Below, one piece after another: positions 35,181-43,979 of a stretch of 64,000 nucleotides of DNA (position 1 is its first letter; each line of letters begins with the position of its first letter). The notes beneath the pieces were generated by a model, which searched no databases, was not told where the DNA came from, and saw only the letters and a list, made by a program, of their open reading frames with translations. A program made the translations under genes and the position numbers. The stretch spans positions 124,001-188,000 of the forward strand of contig NZ_PGCK01000001.1 in NCBI RefSeq assembly GCF_021023085.1. Reading direction: 5' to 3'. Source of the DNA: Methanooceanicella nereidis. GTDB taxonomy: Archaea > Halobacteriota > Methanocellia > Methanocellales > Methanocellaceae.

Positions 35181-35279
35181 TTAAATACATATATAATATA
35201 TGTACCTATGCTTATGATGTACATATCATGATTAAGTGTATATGTAAGATATATGTATAAGCTATAGGGGTAAAAGAAA
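35181..35279 (+). promoter_or_regulatory. promoter/operator of the first DUF4097 gene
   Basis: A TATA-like TTTAAATA (35180-35187) is followed directly by CATATAT-A-ATATATG (35188-35202), a perfect palindrome with a one-base centre. Further GTATATG/CATATC words follow, to a GGGGT ribosome-binding site before the ATG at 35280. The palindrome overlapping the TATA region suggests control by a dimeric regulator. Confidence 0.55.
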
Positions 35280-36164
35280 ATGAGATCAAATGAAGGATCG
35301 CTTCTGGCATTAGGCGCAATAGCGCTATTCGTGATAATCGTATTATTGATAGGTTCGGTATTCCTGTGTGCGGCCATAACGCATATCCCGAAAATAGGGA
35401 ATTACGTTGACAGTCACCCGGCATATTATGAAATGGACAATTCCGGGCTTATCCAGCGTGACTATTACTACAACGGATCACTTGCCGGATTCGACACCAT
35501 AGAACTGGACGTCCATAATATGAACGGCAACGTGATCGTGAAAGAAGGCGACGCGGATGAATATGAGATAGAGGTGCATGCGAAGGGAACAGAGAAAGAT
35601 TTCGCAAACAAGTATGTGGAATTTGTGGAGAGCGGCGCAGCAGGCACTAAGACGTTAAAAGTTGCGGTAAAGGATCACAGATGGGATGACGGGAGAAACT
35701 TTGACAGGTTTTACTCGGACATTATCATCACCTTGCCGAAAAACAAGCATTACGGGGACATGCAGTTGAACACTGTCAACGGTAATGTCGATGTGTGCGA
35801 TCTATCGGGAGACCATCTTCTGATGACCGCTGTAAACGGAAAGCTGACATCTTCGTTCAATGCGGACAATTCAGAGCTCGTTAACGTTAACGGCAATATC
35901 TATGTGACCACTTCAAAGACCACAGGTAAGATAACCGCGACGACCGTGAACGGCAACATTAACATGAACGTGCCGGAAAACTCGGAATTTAAGATCGAGG
36001 CCCATTCAGCGTCCCCGGTCGATAAAATAAGCGTAAGCGTGCCGGTAAAGACCAGCAAGAATAACGGGTTCACGTTCATCGGTGAGACCGAGAATTATAA
36101 CGGGAACGGCATCGTGATGAATTTCAACCTGGTGAACGGAAATATAGAGATCGATAGTATATAA
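35280..36164 (+). CDS. DUF4097-type anchored beta-helix-like protein (copy 1)
   Basis: The 294-residue protein has an N-terminal membrane helix (about 9-33) and an outer domain made of short repeats of strands with the word VNGN, such as NMNGNVIVKE, TVNGNVDVCD, AVNGKLTSSF, NVNGNIYVTT and TVNGNINMNV. This is the DUF4097 pattern, which forms a right-handed beta-solenoid-like sheet. Its role is unknown; such proteins are often cell-envelope associated and stress-regulated. A palindromic promoter lies before it and a strong hairpin terminator overlaps its stop. A paralogue lies at 39774, after the ATPase/DUF4435 pair and the carbonic anhydrase gene. Confidence 0.85.
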   Translation: MRSNEGSLLALGAIALFVIIVLLIGSVFLCAAITHIPKIGNYVDSHPAYYEMDNSGLIQRDYYYNGSLAGFDTIELDVHNMNGNVIVKEGDADEYEIEVHAKGTEKDFANKYVEFVESGAAGTKTLKVAVKDHRWDDGRNFDRFYSDIIITLPKNKHYGDMQLNTVNGNVDVCDLSGDHLLMTAVNGKLTSSFNADNSELVNVNGNIYVTTSKTTGKITATTVNGNINMNVPENSEFKIEAHSASPVDKISVSVPVKTSKNNGFTFIGETENYNGNGIVMNFNLVNGNIEIDSI

Positions 36165-36186
36165 AGTAAGGAAAACTCCTTACTTT
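36163..36186 (+). terminator. perfect 10-bp stem-loop terminator
   Basis: AAAGTAAGGA (36163-36172) pairs exactly with TCCTTACTTT (36177-36186) around a 4-base loop. The stop codon TAA of the DUF4097 gene forms the left end of the stem. It could also act in the opposite direction for the DUF4435 gene that ends at 36211. Confidence 0.75.
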
Positions 36187-36210
36187 TAAATTCTCTTTTA
36201 AATTAATATT

Positions 36211-37167
36211 TCAGTTATTTTCTTTGACCGGCTCGGGATTATATTCGGCCTTGCCATTCATTTCAATATCCTCAAAAGAGAAGACCCTATATTGCGGGTT
36301 ATTTCTCTCCCATTCTCTTAGTGAAGCATACAGTGAAGTGCTCACGAGATGTATAACGCCGAAGGACAGCCTGAGGTTTCTTTCGACGTCCTCCCTGCTA
36401 TTGACAAGGTCCTTTGCGCCGTCATAGCCGAATATTCTCTTTATGCCGATCAGCAGTATCTCGACGAGATCGTGGCCGCGGCATACCTGCCACAGGTCGT
36501 CTTCACCGCCCTTAGACCTTATCATCTTGAAAAGGCTGTTCTCGACCTCATCAATATAATACCTTCGTTTTCCGTTACAGCGGGATACAACGTGCTCGAC
36601 CATCCTGTTGCTGTCGATGCGCAGAGTTTCCGCATCGACGAACCGGCCATAGTCAATGTCGCTAAAATCAAAGTTCCATCCTTTTCTCTGGTTCAGCCAT
36701 ACAAAATAGCCGAGGTATTTGCCGCTGTTGACCAGTATATGCCTTATGTCCGGCTCCTGCTGTGATGTCCGGTCATAGCGGACGACAAAACTGTTGAGCT
36801 TAGTATAGCTCGCATACTGGATCAGGAACTTATTAAGTGCCTGTGACCTTATTATTAATGTCTCCAGATCATGTGTGTCGGTCATGAATAGGTTCGGCAT
36901 CTCGAGGCTTTCCCCGTCAAGCCTTGAATAATCAGAGTCGACGATGCCTATGACCCTTTTTTCATCATCCCCGTCGATCTTCCTCAGCGCCTCGATGACA
37001 TGGTATTTTCCTCCCGCGACAAGTATCTTGCAGTCCTTTTCATCCACGAACTGCCTGAAGAAAAGAGCGTCAGATGTGCCCTCGACAATGAGAAAACACC
37101 CCTGAAAGTAATTACGCTGCATCCTGATCTTATTCAGTATATGGGACGCCTTTTCATACTCTAACAT
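36211..37167 (-). CDS. DUF4435 TOPRIM-type protein, AriB-like effector
   Basis: The 318-residue protein has a TOPRIM-like N-terminal domain: FLIVEGTSDALFFRQF with E29, a strand-loop GGKYHVIEAL, and IGIVDSDYSRL with the acidic pair D77/D79. These match the DUF4435 family, which includes AriB, the toxic nuclease of PARIS phage defence. The C-terminal half is helical. The ATG at 37167 lies inside the end of the upstream ATPase gene (14-base overlap), so the two are translationally coupled, as ariA-ariB pairs are. Residue E29 falls where AriB has its essential Glu. A GTG at 37176 would add three residues. The target is unknown. Confidence 0.8.
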   Translation of the reverse strand: MLEYEKASHILNKIRMQRNYFQGCFLIVEGTSDALFFRQFVDEKDCKILVAGGKYHVIEALRKIDGDDEKRVIGIVDSDYSRLDGESLEMPNLFMTDTHDLETLIIRSQALNKFLIQYASYTKLNSFVVRYDRTSQQEPDIRHILVNSGKYLGYFVWLNQRKGWNFDFSDIDYGRFVDAETLRIDSNRMVEHVVSRCNGKRRYYIDEVENSLFKMIRSKGGEDDLWQVCRGHDLVEILLIGIKRIFGYDGAKDLVNSREDVERNLRLSFGVIHLVSTSLYASLREWERNNPQYRVFSFEDIEMNGKAEYNPEPVKENN

Positions 37168-38536
37168 CAGGAGCACCCTTCAACTCTGCCGTCAGGTCCC
37201 AGAAATCATCTATTATATGCGGTGAATGCGTCGCTATGAGTATATCGATGTCCGCCAGCCCCGATATCTCTTTCAGGTCCCTTATGAACTGCTGCTGCCA
37301 CATAATATGCAGGGATATCTCCGGCTCGTCTATCAGTATGAACGAGCCCGGGCTCGAATTGAATAAAAGATCATAATTCAGGATAAGCTCGTTCTGTTCC
37401 CCCGAGGATAACCGGTCCGGTTTTAGATAGCTGCCGTCGGGGAGCGTAAAGATGAATCCTTTCTCTTTACTGACGACCATTTTCTTATACAGGAACTGTT
37501 TGTTGATTATCTTTTTCAACAGCTCGATCTTTTTCTCAAGATCGTCGAACACTGAAAGCTTTTCTTTCATATCCCGTACGTACATTGTAAGGACGATGCG
37601 GGCGTTATCCTGCATGCCCTCGCTGATGTCGACATGGTCAGATTCGCCGTTTTCGAGAAGGCCGGCCTCGATCAGCCTTGACCTTCTGACTTCCAGCTCT
37701 TTAAGCTCGCAGTTGATCGATGCCGTGTCCAGGATGTCCCCATCCTTCAGCTCGTTCTTTATCAGCATTTCCATATTTTTTGAAAGCCTGGCAGGGAATG
37801 CCCTGTCCAGCCTGTGAGAAACGTCAGCGTAAAGGGATATCTTCGCCGCCATGACATCCATGATCCCTTCTGAGTACACATTTACTATGGGCTCCGGCCC
37901 GTTCGTTTTATCGCGAGCGGAATAGTTCCCCGGGGCATTATACAGCCTCGAGGACTCGATAAAAATGATATCTATACAATCCCTCATTCCTGCCAGCCAT
38001 TCGGGCTGGTCGTCGGATCCGCTTATCAGGTTCGAGAACATGTTACTGTAGACGTTCACTACCTCGTCAAGCTCAAGGTCCTTAATTGCGTCGGGATCTT
38101 TAAAAGCCGCATCGCCATTATTTGCCTTAGGCGATATCAGCTGGGATATAAAGCTCCTGAGCTTTTCCCGGTTAAACCTGGGGATATATTCAAGAACTTC
38201 CCCGTCAGCCTTTGTGTAAGTGTATTTCAATATCTCCTTAAAGTTGAGGTCTTTCAGCAGCCCTCCGCTTTTTTTCTGAGGATAGTCGTTCTTTATCTTT
38301 TCGACCTGTATGTTGGAGCCGTCCTCAAAGTCAAGCCGGAACCGCTTAAAGTCAGTCATGAGAATATCGATGTCATGCCCTTTACACAGCGAATAAATGA
38401 GCTTGAGGATAGTCGTTTTCCCGTACCCGTTGGGTGCATGTATTATGGTTATCCTATCTTCCGTGAATAGAGGGACGACGTGGTCAAACAGCCCGAAAAG
38501 CCCGTAAACAGAGATCTTTTTTATTCTCATGATCAT
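37154..38536 (-). CDS. AAA/ABC-type ATPase, AriA-like partner of DUF4435
   Basis: The 460-residue protein is an ABC-like ATPase with Walker A HAPNGYGKTT (33-42), a long helical middle section with a likely coiled coil (about 310-345), the ABC signature LSSGEQNELI (376-385), Walker B FILIDEPE (399-406) and an H-loop ATHSPH (435-440). This is the layout of AriA in PARIS systems and of related ATPases that pair with TOPRIM nucleases. In PARIS the ATPase forms a scaffold that releases the nuclease upon sensing a phage anti-restriction protein. It is followed by the DUF4435 gene with an overlap. Start: ATG 38536 or ATG 38530, the latter behind AGGATGAT. Confidence 0.8.
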   Translation of the reverse strand: MIMRIKKISVYGLFGLFDHVVPLFTEDRITIIHAPNGYGKTTILKLIYSLCKGHDIDILMTDFKRFRLDFEDGSNIQVEKIKNDYPQKKSGGLLKDLNFKEILKYTYTKADGEVLEYIPRFNREKLRSFISQLISPKANNGDAAFKDPDAIKDLELDEVVNVYSNMFSNLISGSDDQPEWLAGMRDCIDIIFIESSRLYNAPGNYSARDKTNGPEPIVNVYSEGIMDVMAAKISLYADVSHRLDRAFPARLSKNMEMLIKNELKDGDILDTASINCELKELEVRRSRLIEAGLLENGESDHVDISEGMQDNARIVLTMYVRDMKEKLSVFDDLEKKIELLKKIINKQFLYKKMVVSKEKGFIFTLPDGSYLKPDRLSSGEQNELILNYDLLFNSSPGSFILIDEPEISLHIMWQQQFIRDLKEISGLADIDILIATHSPHIIDDFWDLTAELKGAPDVRV

Positions 38537-38764
38537 CCTACTTCCGACATATTAATGGCGGCTCTCATGCTCTCGCATCTTAAAATATCTCGAGCGCATT
38601 TGCCTGTTTTATACGATCATAATATCTTATAAGCGATTACATAATAACTTTATGATTCTAATTGCGGTAATTTTAAACTAACAGGACAATTAGAAAACAG
38701 GAAAACATTAAAACTCATAGACACCGCATTTTTTAAATATATCATCATTAGATGGGAGTTTAGC

Positions 38765-39517
38765 ATGGCCAAAAAAGGTATCAACATACTACTGGATAAG
38801 CTGGAGCATAACGATGTGTATGCCCAAAAGGCGACAGTATCCGGAAAATACGATGAGATGATGGAAAGCCAGAAGCCGGACGTCACTCTCGTGACCTGTT
38901 CTGACTCCCGGGTGCATGAAAGGGCTCTGGATGAAAAGATAGGGAAGATATTCTCGGTCAAGAACATCGGCAACAGGGTAGAGCCGAACCTTGGCAGTAT
39001 CCTGTACGGGGCATGCCAGCTCCATACCCCGTTATTGATGATACTGGGCCATACGGGCTGCGGCGCGATACATTCCTCGATAAGGGATATGGCGGATAAG
39101 CACCACCGTGTGAGAAAATCGCTTGCGTTCTTCAAGCCTGCCGTAGATGATGTCGACTCCATCCTGGATAAAAAAGGCGGTATCACGAAATATATCCGGG
39201 ATCATAATATCACGACAGCAAAGTCTGTAAGCGACATAACGTTTTTTGAGACCCTGCTTACTGAGGCGAACGTCGACAGGCAGATCGACACGCTTCTTGA
39301 TGAGGGACATATTAGAAAGCTTATCAGTTCGGAAAAGCTGATGGTCATTGGAGCGATTTATGACTTCAAGGATATATATTCGACGAACAGAGGGTCGATA
39401 TTTATAACGAACGTTAATGGCAAGTCCGATGTCGCCGATATATGTAAAATGGACATCTTAGGGGAGTACAAAGATTTCGTTTCCGGTAGAGTGAAAAGGT
39501 TTTTATTCTACAAATAA
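38765..39517 (+). CDS. beta-class carbonic anhydrase
   Basis: The 250-residue protein has the zinc site of beta-class carbonic anhydrases: C45, D47 and R49 in VTCSDSRVHE, and H96 and C99 in GHTGCGAI. C45, H96 and C99 hold the zinc; the D47/R49 dyad helps open the site for water. It interconverts CO2 and bicarbonate in the cytoplasm. The length is close to that of other beta-class enzymes with a C-terminal extension, and no signal peptide is present. The gene stands alone between the divergent ATPase/DUF4435 pair and the second DUF4097 gene. Methanogens commonly use such enzymes to supply CO2 or bicarbonate, which fits but is not proof of that role here. Confidence 0.92.
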   Translation: MAKKGINILLDKLEHNDVYAQKATVSGKYDEMMESQKPDVTLVTCSDSRVHERALDEKIGKIFSVKNIGNRVEPNLGSILYGACQLHTPLLMILGHTGCGAIHSSIRDMADKHHRVRKSLAFFKPAVDDVDSILDKKGGITKYIRDHNITTAKSVSDITFFETLLTEANVDRQIDTLLDEGHIRKLISSEKLMVIGAIYDFKDIYSTNRGSIFITNVNGKSDVADICKMDILGEYKDFVSGRVKRFLFYK

Positions 39518-39773
39518 AACTCCTGCGTTATCTTTTTCCTTTGAACCTTGACTACTCTTCCCCGAAGTATGGGACTCCCGGCTCCCCACTCTGCGCTCCC
39601 CGGTTAAAATCGTATAAATAATATACTTATACGATATAGGATAATTAGAAAGATCATCAGTACATAAAAATTGATGATCTAAAAGGGAGATAAACGGCTG
39701 AAAAATATTACCATTTAACAAATGACTGGATCGTTCCAGGTAATTGTCAATAAACTATTGAGGTAAGAATAAT

Positions 39774-40619
39774 ATGAAGACTGATAGGTTTTTACTCCTG
39801 ACCGGAGGAATACTTGCATTTATAATAATCCTGATATTGCTTTATAGTGCCGCGTTCCTGTGCGCTATCGTGACCAATATCCCATCGACTGATAGCTCTA
39901 AGATGATGGAAAAAGATTTTGTGTACACAGGGAACCTGACCGGATTTGATTATGCGGAGCTAAACGTTTCAAACATCAACGGGAAGATAACGTTGATCCC
40001 GGGCGAGGACGACGATTATACGTTCGAGATACATGCGCGGGGGACTGAAAAAGAGTTTGAAAGGCTGGTCGTCGATTACCGGGAGTCGGACGCTTTGGGC
40101 GTAAAAACGCTGAGCCTTCTGATAAGGGATAAAATGGATGATGACCTGAGGTTCAATGACAGGCTTGTATCGGACATAACCATCACCCTGCCGGCAAACA
40201 AGACTTATAATATGCTCGTATTTGACGTGAACGGCAATATAAACATCGGTGAGTTCGATTGTAACAGGGTCATATCGAGCACTGTGAACGGCAGGCTCAC
40301 ATCTGAAGCCAGCGCCGGGTACGCCGAGCTTATAACTGTGAATGGAGATGTTGAAGTAACGACAGAGAGTACATCGGGCAGCATCCTTGTGACCACTGTG
40401 AACGGCGACATACTCATCTACATCCCTAAAAATTCTGAATTCTACGTTGATGCCAATACCGCAGTGCCAAAACGGGAGCCGATAAGCATTAACGTGCCGG
40501 TCGAGACCGTTACGTCGAATATGTTCACACTGGTCGGTAACTCGCCGGGATATGACGGCACGGGATTAAAGATCTACGCCAACGCAGTTAATGGCGACAT
40601 AAGGATAAGGGGCATATAA
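39774..40619 (+). CDS. DUF4097-type anchored beta-helix-like protein (copy 2)
   Basis: The 281-residue protein repeats the layout of the gene at 35280: N-terminal membrane helix (about 8-32), then strands with NINGKITLIP, DVNGNINIGE, TVNGRLTSEA, TVNGDVEVTT and TVNGDILIYI. It is clearly a duplicate. The first 30 residues after the helix are shorter than in copy 1. A strong hairpin overlaps its stop codon. Between the two copies lie the ATPase/DUF4435 pair and the carbonic anhydrase gene. Confidence 0.85.
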   Translation: MKTDRFLLLTGGILAFIIILILLYSAAFLCAIVTNIPSTDSSKMMEKDFVYTGNLTGFDYAELNVSNINGKITLIPGEDDDYTFEIHARGTEKEFERLVVDYRESDALGVKTLSLLIRDKMDDDLRFNDRLVSDITITLPANKTYNMLVFDVNGNINIGEFDCNRVISSTVNGRLTSEASAGYAELITVNGDVEVTTESTSGSILVTTVNGDILIYIPKNSEFYVDANTAVPKREPISINVPVETVTSNMFTLVGNSPGYDGTGLKIYANAVNGDIRIRGI

Positions 40620-40640
40620 GGCTAATATTTTTGCCCCTTT
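40607..40640 (+). terminator. G/C-rich stem-loop with T-tract
   Basis: AAGGGGCA (40607-40614) pairs with TGCCCCTT (40632-40639), followed by TTTTATTTTTATTA. The stop codon of the second DUF4097 gene is in the loop. It is a strong terminator candidate. Confidence 0.75.
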
Positions 40641-40706
40641 TTATTTTTATTATTAAAAAATATTGAACGTAATTTTATTATAACTTACAATAATAATCTT
40701 ACTATT

Positions 40707-41120
40707 ATGAACCAGAGAAAATATTTCCTGCTGACAATGATAACGATCATTTTGTTTTTCGTCCTGATCTCAGGATGCACTGAGGAGAAAGCTGTGATCA
40801 AGACTTTTAACGAGTCGAATAGCGGCGAGACCGTGAATATTGAAAATGGCGAAATATTCCATATACAGCTATTTGAAAACCCGTCGACGGGGTACAGCTG
40901 GAATATGACGTATACCGAAGGCCTTGAGCTGATGAGCGATGAATATACCCAGAGCAATACCACCGAGCAGATCGTCGGCGCAGGCGGCACCCACGACTGG
41001 GAGTTTAAAGCTATTAAGACCGGAGAGCAGCAGATAAAAGGTATATATCATCGTCCATGGGAAGGGATCAACGAAAGCATAAATTACACTACTTTCGAAT
41101 TAATCGTAAAAGTGGCCTGA
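40707..41120 (+). CDS. lipoprotein, chagasin-type (I42) cysteine-protease inhibitor
   Basis: The 137-residue protein begins with a signal sequence ending in the lipobox LISGC (Cys24), so it is lipid-anchored outside the cell. The remaining domain has the three loops of chagasin inhibitors: NPSTGYSWN (about 57-65), GAGGTHDWEFKA (about 90-101) and a later loop with YHRPWEG (about 112-118). These loops enter the active site of papain-type cysteine proteases. No cysteine protease is encoded in this window; the subtilase at 25156 is a serine protease and not an expected target. A hairpin terminator overlaps the stop. Confidence 0.88.
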   Translation: MNQRKYFLLTMITIILFFVLISGCTEEKAVIKTFNESNSGETVNIENGEIFHIQLFENPSTGYSWNMTYTEGLELMSDEYTQSNTTEQIVGAGGTHDWEFKAIKTGEQQIKGIYHRPWEGINESINYTTFELIVKVA

Positions 41121-41136
41121 ACAGGATATTCAGGCC
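41114..41136 (+). terminator. 8-bp stem-loop over the stop codon
   Basis: GGCCTGAA (41114-41121) pairs exactly with TTCAGGCC (41129-41136), with a 7-base loop and a TTTATTA tail. The TGA stop of the inhibitor gene lies within the left arm. Confidence 0.7.
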
Positions 41137-41154
41137 TTTATTACTGATCTCCCA

Positions 41155-41754
41155 TCATTTTCGATGGTTTATTATTTTTGTTTTTTCCAGAATCCCGTGA
41201 TTAACGATGGTATCGGTCCGGGTTAGATTGACTATAGCATAATTATCGGCAAGATCGAACTTCCTGACCCCGGATGTGATATTTTCCCATTTTTCGCCTG
41301 ATCTTAAGATGATCGTCTCATTATTATACTCCATTGTCACCGTGCCGCTGCTATCCATGGACACTATTTTCATCGCATCCTTCTCGTAAGGAAGCCCGTA
41401 AACACCTTGCAGGACAGTGCCTGCGCCACCTCCTGCGGCACCGCTTAGACTTCTGCCATCCCCGTAGATCATTTTCAGCGTGTCGTTAACTTCAAAATAA
41501 AACAACCCTGACAGTGTTTTTGTTTCCTCGTCATAACTGTACGTCGGAAAATCGATCATCGGCCCCATATATTCTCCCTGCACCATACTTCCGTTTATGT
41601 GTACGTGATGGTCGATAAAAATAAATTTATCATGGTCGGTGAAATTATCGTGATCAGTTTTATCGTTCAGGCACATGCTGGTGAATATAAAGACGAGGAC
41701 CAGGCATACAATAATAATGTATTTTATAGCGCGATCTTTTTGCTGCATGTTCAA
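41155..41754 (-). CDS. hypothetical exported protein
   Basis: The 199-residue protein starts with a basic n-region (KDRAIKYIII) and a hydrophobic segment ending TSMCLND, so it is probably exported; the Cys there could be a lipid anchor, though the lipobox is not typical. Three His residues (DHHVHINGS, about 48-56) and several N-x-S/T sites are visible. I recognise no family. It begins 14 bases after the histidine kinase gene on the same strand (41768), so the two may be co-transcribed and the protein may be a target or sensor part for that kinase. Confidence 0.65.
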   Translation of the reverse strand: MNMQQKDRAIKYIIIVCLVLVFIFTSMCLNDKTDHDNFTDHDKFIFIDHHVHINGSMVQGEYMGPMIDFPTYSYDEETKTLSGLFYFEVNDTLKMIYGDGRSLSGAAGGGAGTVLQGVYGLPYEKDAMKIVSMDSSGTVTMEYNNETIILRSGEKWENITSGVRKFDLADNYAIVNLTRTDTIVNHGILEKTKIINHRK

Positions 41755-41767
41755 GCACCGGATATGA

Positions 41768-43663
41768 TCAGTTCAAACTGACGTTTTCTGCGGCCGGAAG
41801 CATTACGATGAACCTTGTGCCTTTTGTCCGGTCTCCGGAGACCCGGTCCTCCACATTGATCGTCCCGTTGAACGTCTCGACGAGCATATTTACAAGGTAC
41901 AGGCCCAATCCATTTCCGCCCGTCCTTGTCTTACTCCGGTGCATACGGTCAAACACGATAGGTTTCATATCATCGGGTATTCCGGGGCCGTCATCCTCCA
42001 CTTCGATCCTGTAATACTTTTTATCGCCCTCTAATATCTCGACTGATCTGACTTTAACAATGATCGGGCCGTTTGAATGTTTTACCGAGTTGTTTAAGAG
42101 ATTAGTGAATATGTCTTTGACGAGAGGGTTGGCAAGTACGCATCCTTTGAGGCCGTCGTACTCGATCGAGATGTCTCTCCCCGGAATGTCACTGTATTCC
42201 TGAATGGCTTCCAGCAGGACTTCTTCGAGGTCTACAGGCTCAAAACTGAAGTTATCGGTTTTCAGCTTACGTATTTTCCTGACGTTTTGTATCAGGTTCG
42301 AGCTGTTTTCCAGAGCTTCTAACGGCTTTACTAAAAATGTTTTATTATCATCATTAAGATTGAAAGTGTCCAGGGCCATTTCCAGATAGCCTATGCCTAT
42401 CTGGTTCATATTATTGATGTCGTGCCCCATAAGGTCTATATAAAGCTCGACCTGCATTTTTTCCTGTAACAGCTCTTCTTCGGCCCGTTTACGCTCGGTG
42501 ATGTCCTCTGACAGGACAATATAGCTCGATATTTTATTTTCGGATGAATATGTCGGGAAAACCTTCATTGAAACGTATTTATCCTGCATGCTGTCGTGGT
42601 CATTCAGTTTAAGCCCCGACAATACCACTATACTGCCTTTTTTAACCCTGAGTATCTTGTCCTTGAACTCTTCGCTCAGTTTATCCCCCTGATTAAAAAT
42701 GCTAAAACCAGCGATATTTTGATCGTTAAGGTCGAACATTCTTTTAAAGGACTTATTGGAAAGGATTATCCCCCCGTTAATGTCGCAAATGCATATGCCG
42801 TCGGGAGATTGCATTATCAGGTCATGCATAAGATGTTTCGTATCGTATAGCTCCTTATTTACCTCTTCTATTGTCGTAGGCCGGATACCGCTTAACGAGT
42901 AAATGACCAGCGCAACCGCGACCACTATCAGCATGAGGTCATAAAAGAACTGCGAATATCCGAACGTATCGTACATGCCCAGGTAAGCCACCAGGTTCAA
43001 AGAGTCGCCTATTATGCTGAGAAGAAAATCTGCGAGGATTATAGAAAAGGCGTATCGGTATTTAGTTGGCATATAGATGATTAGAAGTATCGAAGCCTGC
43101 GTAAGAATGCCAATATCGATCAGGACACATGACCCGTATACCAGTATATCAAACGCATTACTGCTTCCTTCAAAAATGTTGACCGCCATGAAATAGACTA
43201 TCAGAAAAGCTGACGCTGCATTCACAAAAATGATAAAATGCCTGATCTGCTGTTTGATCTGATCATAATGCACTCTCACGATCATGAACAGGGTCACCAG
43301 AACGGCCGAACACGCCATGATCATGATCATCTTTCCTGCGGGCACAAGCCATGGAAGATCAAACGTCACCGGCATCAGGTACCATAGTATTCCCGAGATC
43401 GAAAGAAGAAAATAGTTGGCTGCCAAACCGAGAAATATTATTTTCAGATTTTTATCAGTACTGGACCAGTAAAGTTGTATGGACAGAGGCAGGCATATCA
43501 TGAGTAAAAGCACGGCAGATATGACTGTGATCATGGTCAGGAACTCGTTGACATATGAGTAGATCAAAATCGTTACCAGGGACATGGAAATAGCGCACTG
43601 GAAAGATATCAATATGAAAAGAAATATATTGAACATTTTTACTTTTTTGACCTCGTCATACAT
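41768..43663 (-). CDS. membrane sensor histidine kinase, multi-TM + PAS
   Basis: The 631-residue protein matches the kinase at 22315 almost domain for domain: about eight membrane helices (10-265), a PAS domain (about 275-395; LIMQSPDGICICDINGGIIL), H414 in LMGHDINNMNQ, N-box TNLLNNSVKHS, G1 box DDGPGIPDD and G2 box GNGLGLYLVNMLVE. It should autophosphorylate. The downstream neighbour at 41754 encodes an exported protein and may be in the same transcript. A 19-base palindrome 65 bases before the start may bind a regulator. Confidence 0.92.
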   Translation of the reverse strand: MYDEVKKVKMFNIFLFILISFQCAISMSLVTILIYSYVNEFLTMITVISAVLLLMICLPLSIQLYWSSTDKNLKIIFLGLAANYFLLSISGILWYLMPVTFDLPWLVPAGKMIMIMACSAVLVTLFMIVRVHYDQIKQQIRHFIIFVNAASAFLIVYFMAVNIFEGSSNAFDILVYGSCVLIDIGILTQASILLIIYMPTKYRYAFSIILADFLLSIIGDSLNLVAYLGMYDTFGYSQFFYDLMLIVVAVALVIYSLSGIRPTTIEEVNKELYDTKHLMHDLIMQSPDGICICDINGGIILSNKSFKRMFDLNDQNIAGFSIFNQGDKLSEEFKDKILRVKKGSIVVLSGLKLNDHDSMQDKYVSMKVFPTYSSENKISSYIVLSEDITERKRAEEELLQEKMQVELYIDLMGHDINNMNQIGIGYLEMALDTFNLNDDNKTFLVKPLEALENSSNLIQNVRKIRKLKTDNFSFEPVDLEEVLLEAIQEYSDIPGRDISIEYDGLKGCVLANPLVKDIFTNLLNNSVKHSNGPIIVKVRSVEILEGDKKYYRIEVEDDGPGIPDDMKPIVFDRMHRSKTRTGGNGLGLYLVNMLVETFNGTINVEDRVSGDRTKGTRFIVMLPAAENVSLN

Positions 43664-43979
43664 GTTATCGATTAACTACTTTATTATTCTATTAATAAAT
43701 AATTATTGAACGTTAAATTTAAAAAAAGTGTAAATTAAATTTACACAGGTCAAAGATATTATCAGGATCATACTTCATAAAAATAAGATAACACAGGGAT
43801 TTCTTACATTAAACTTAAAATTTTTTTATAAAAATTGGTTTTTCCGAGATTTTTTTTCAATTAAATGTTAAATTAATTTTATATAAATATAAATAATTAT
43901 AAATTTTTTTAAATAATAAATAAAAAATTTGAATAATATAAATTATAAAATTTATTTGATATAATTGAGGTATACAGGT
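43664..43979. promoter_or_regulatory. A+T-rich divergent promoter region with 19-bp palindrome
   Basis: At 43728-43746 there is GTGTAAATT-A-AATTTACAC, a perfect palindrome with 9-base arms. It lies between the divergent histidine kinase and UbiA genes, nearer to the kinase. The rest is nearly pure A+T with several possible TATA boxes. Confidence 0.55.

Noticed and set aside
25156-41120. Subtilase and chagasin-type inhibitor as a protease/inhibitor pair
   Set aside because: Chagasin-type proteins block cysteine proteases; the subtilase is a serine protease and the genes are 14 kb apart.
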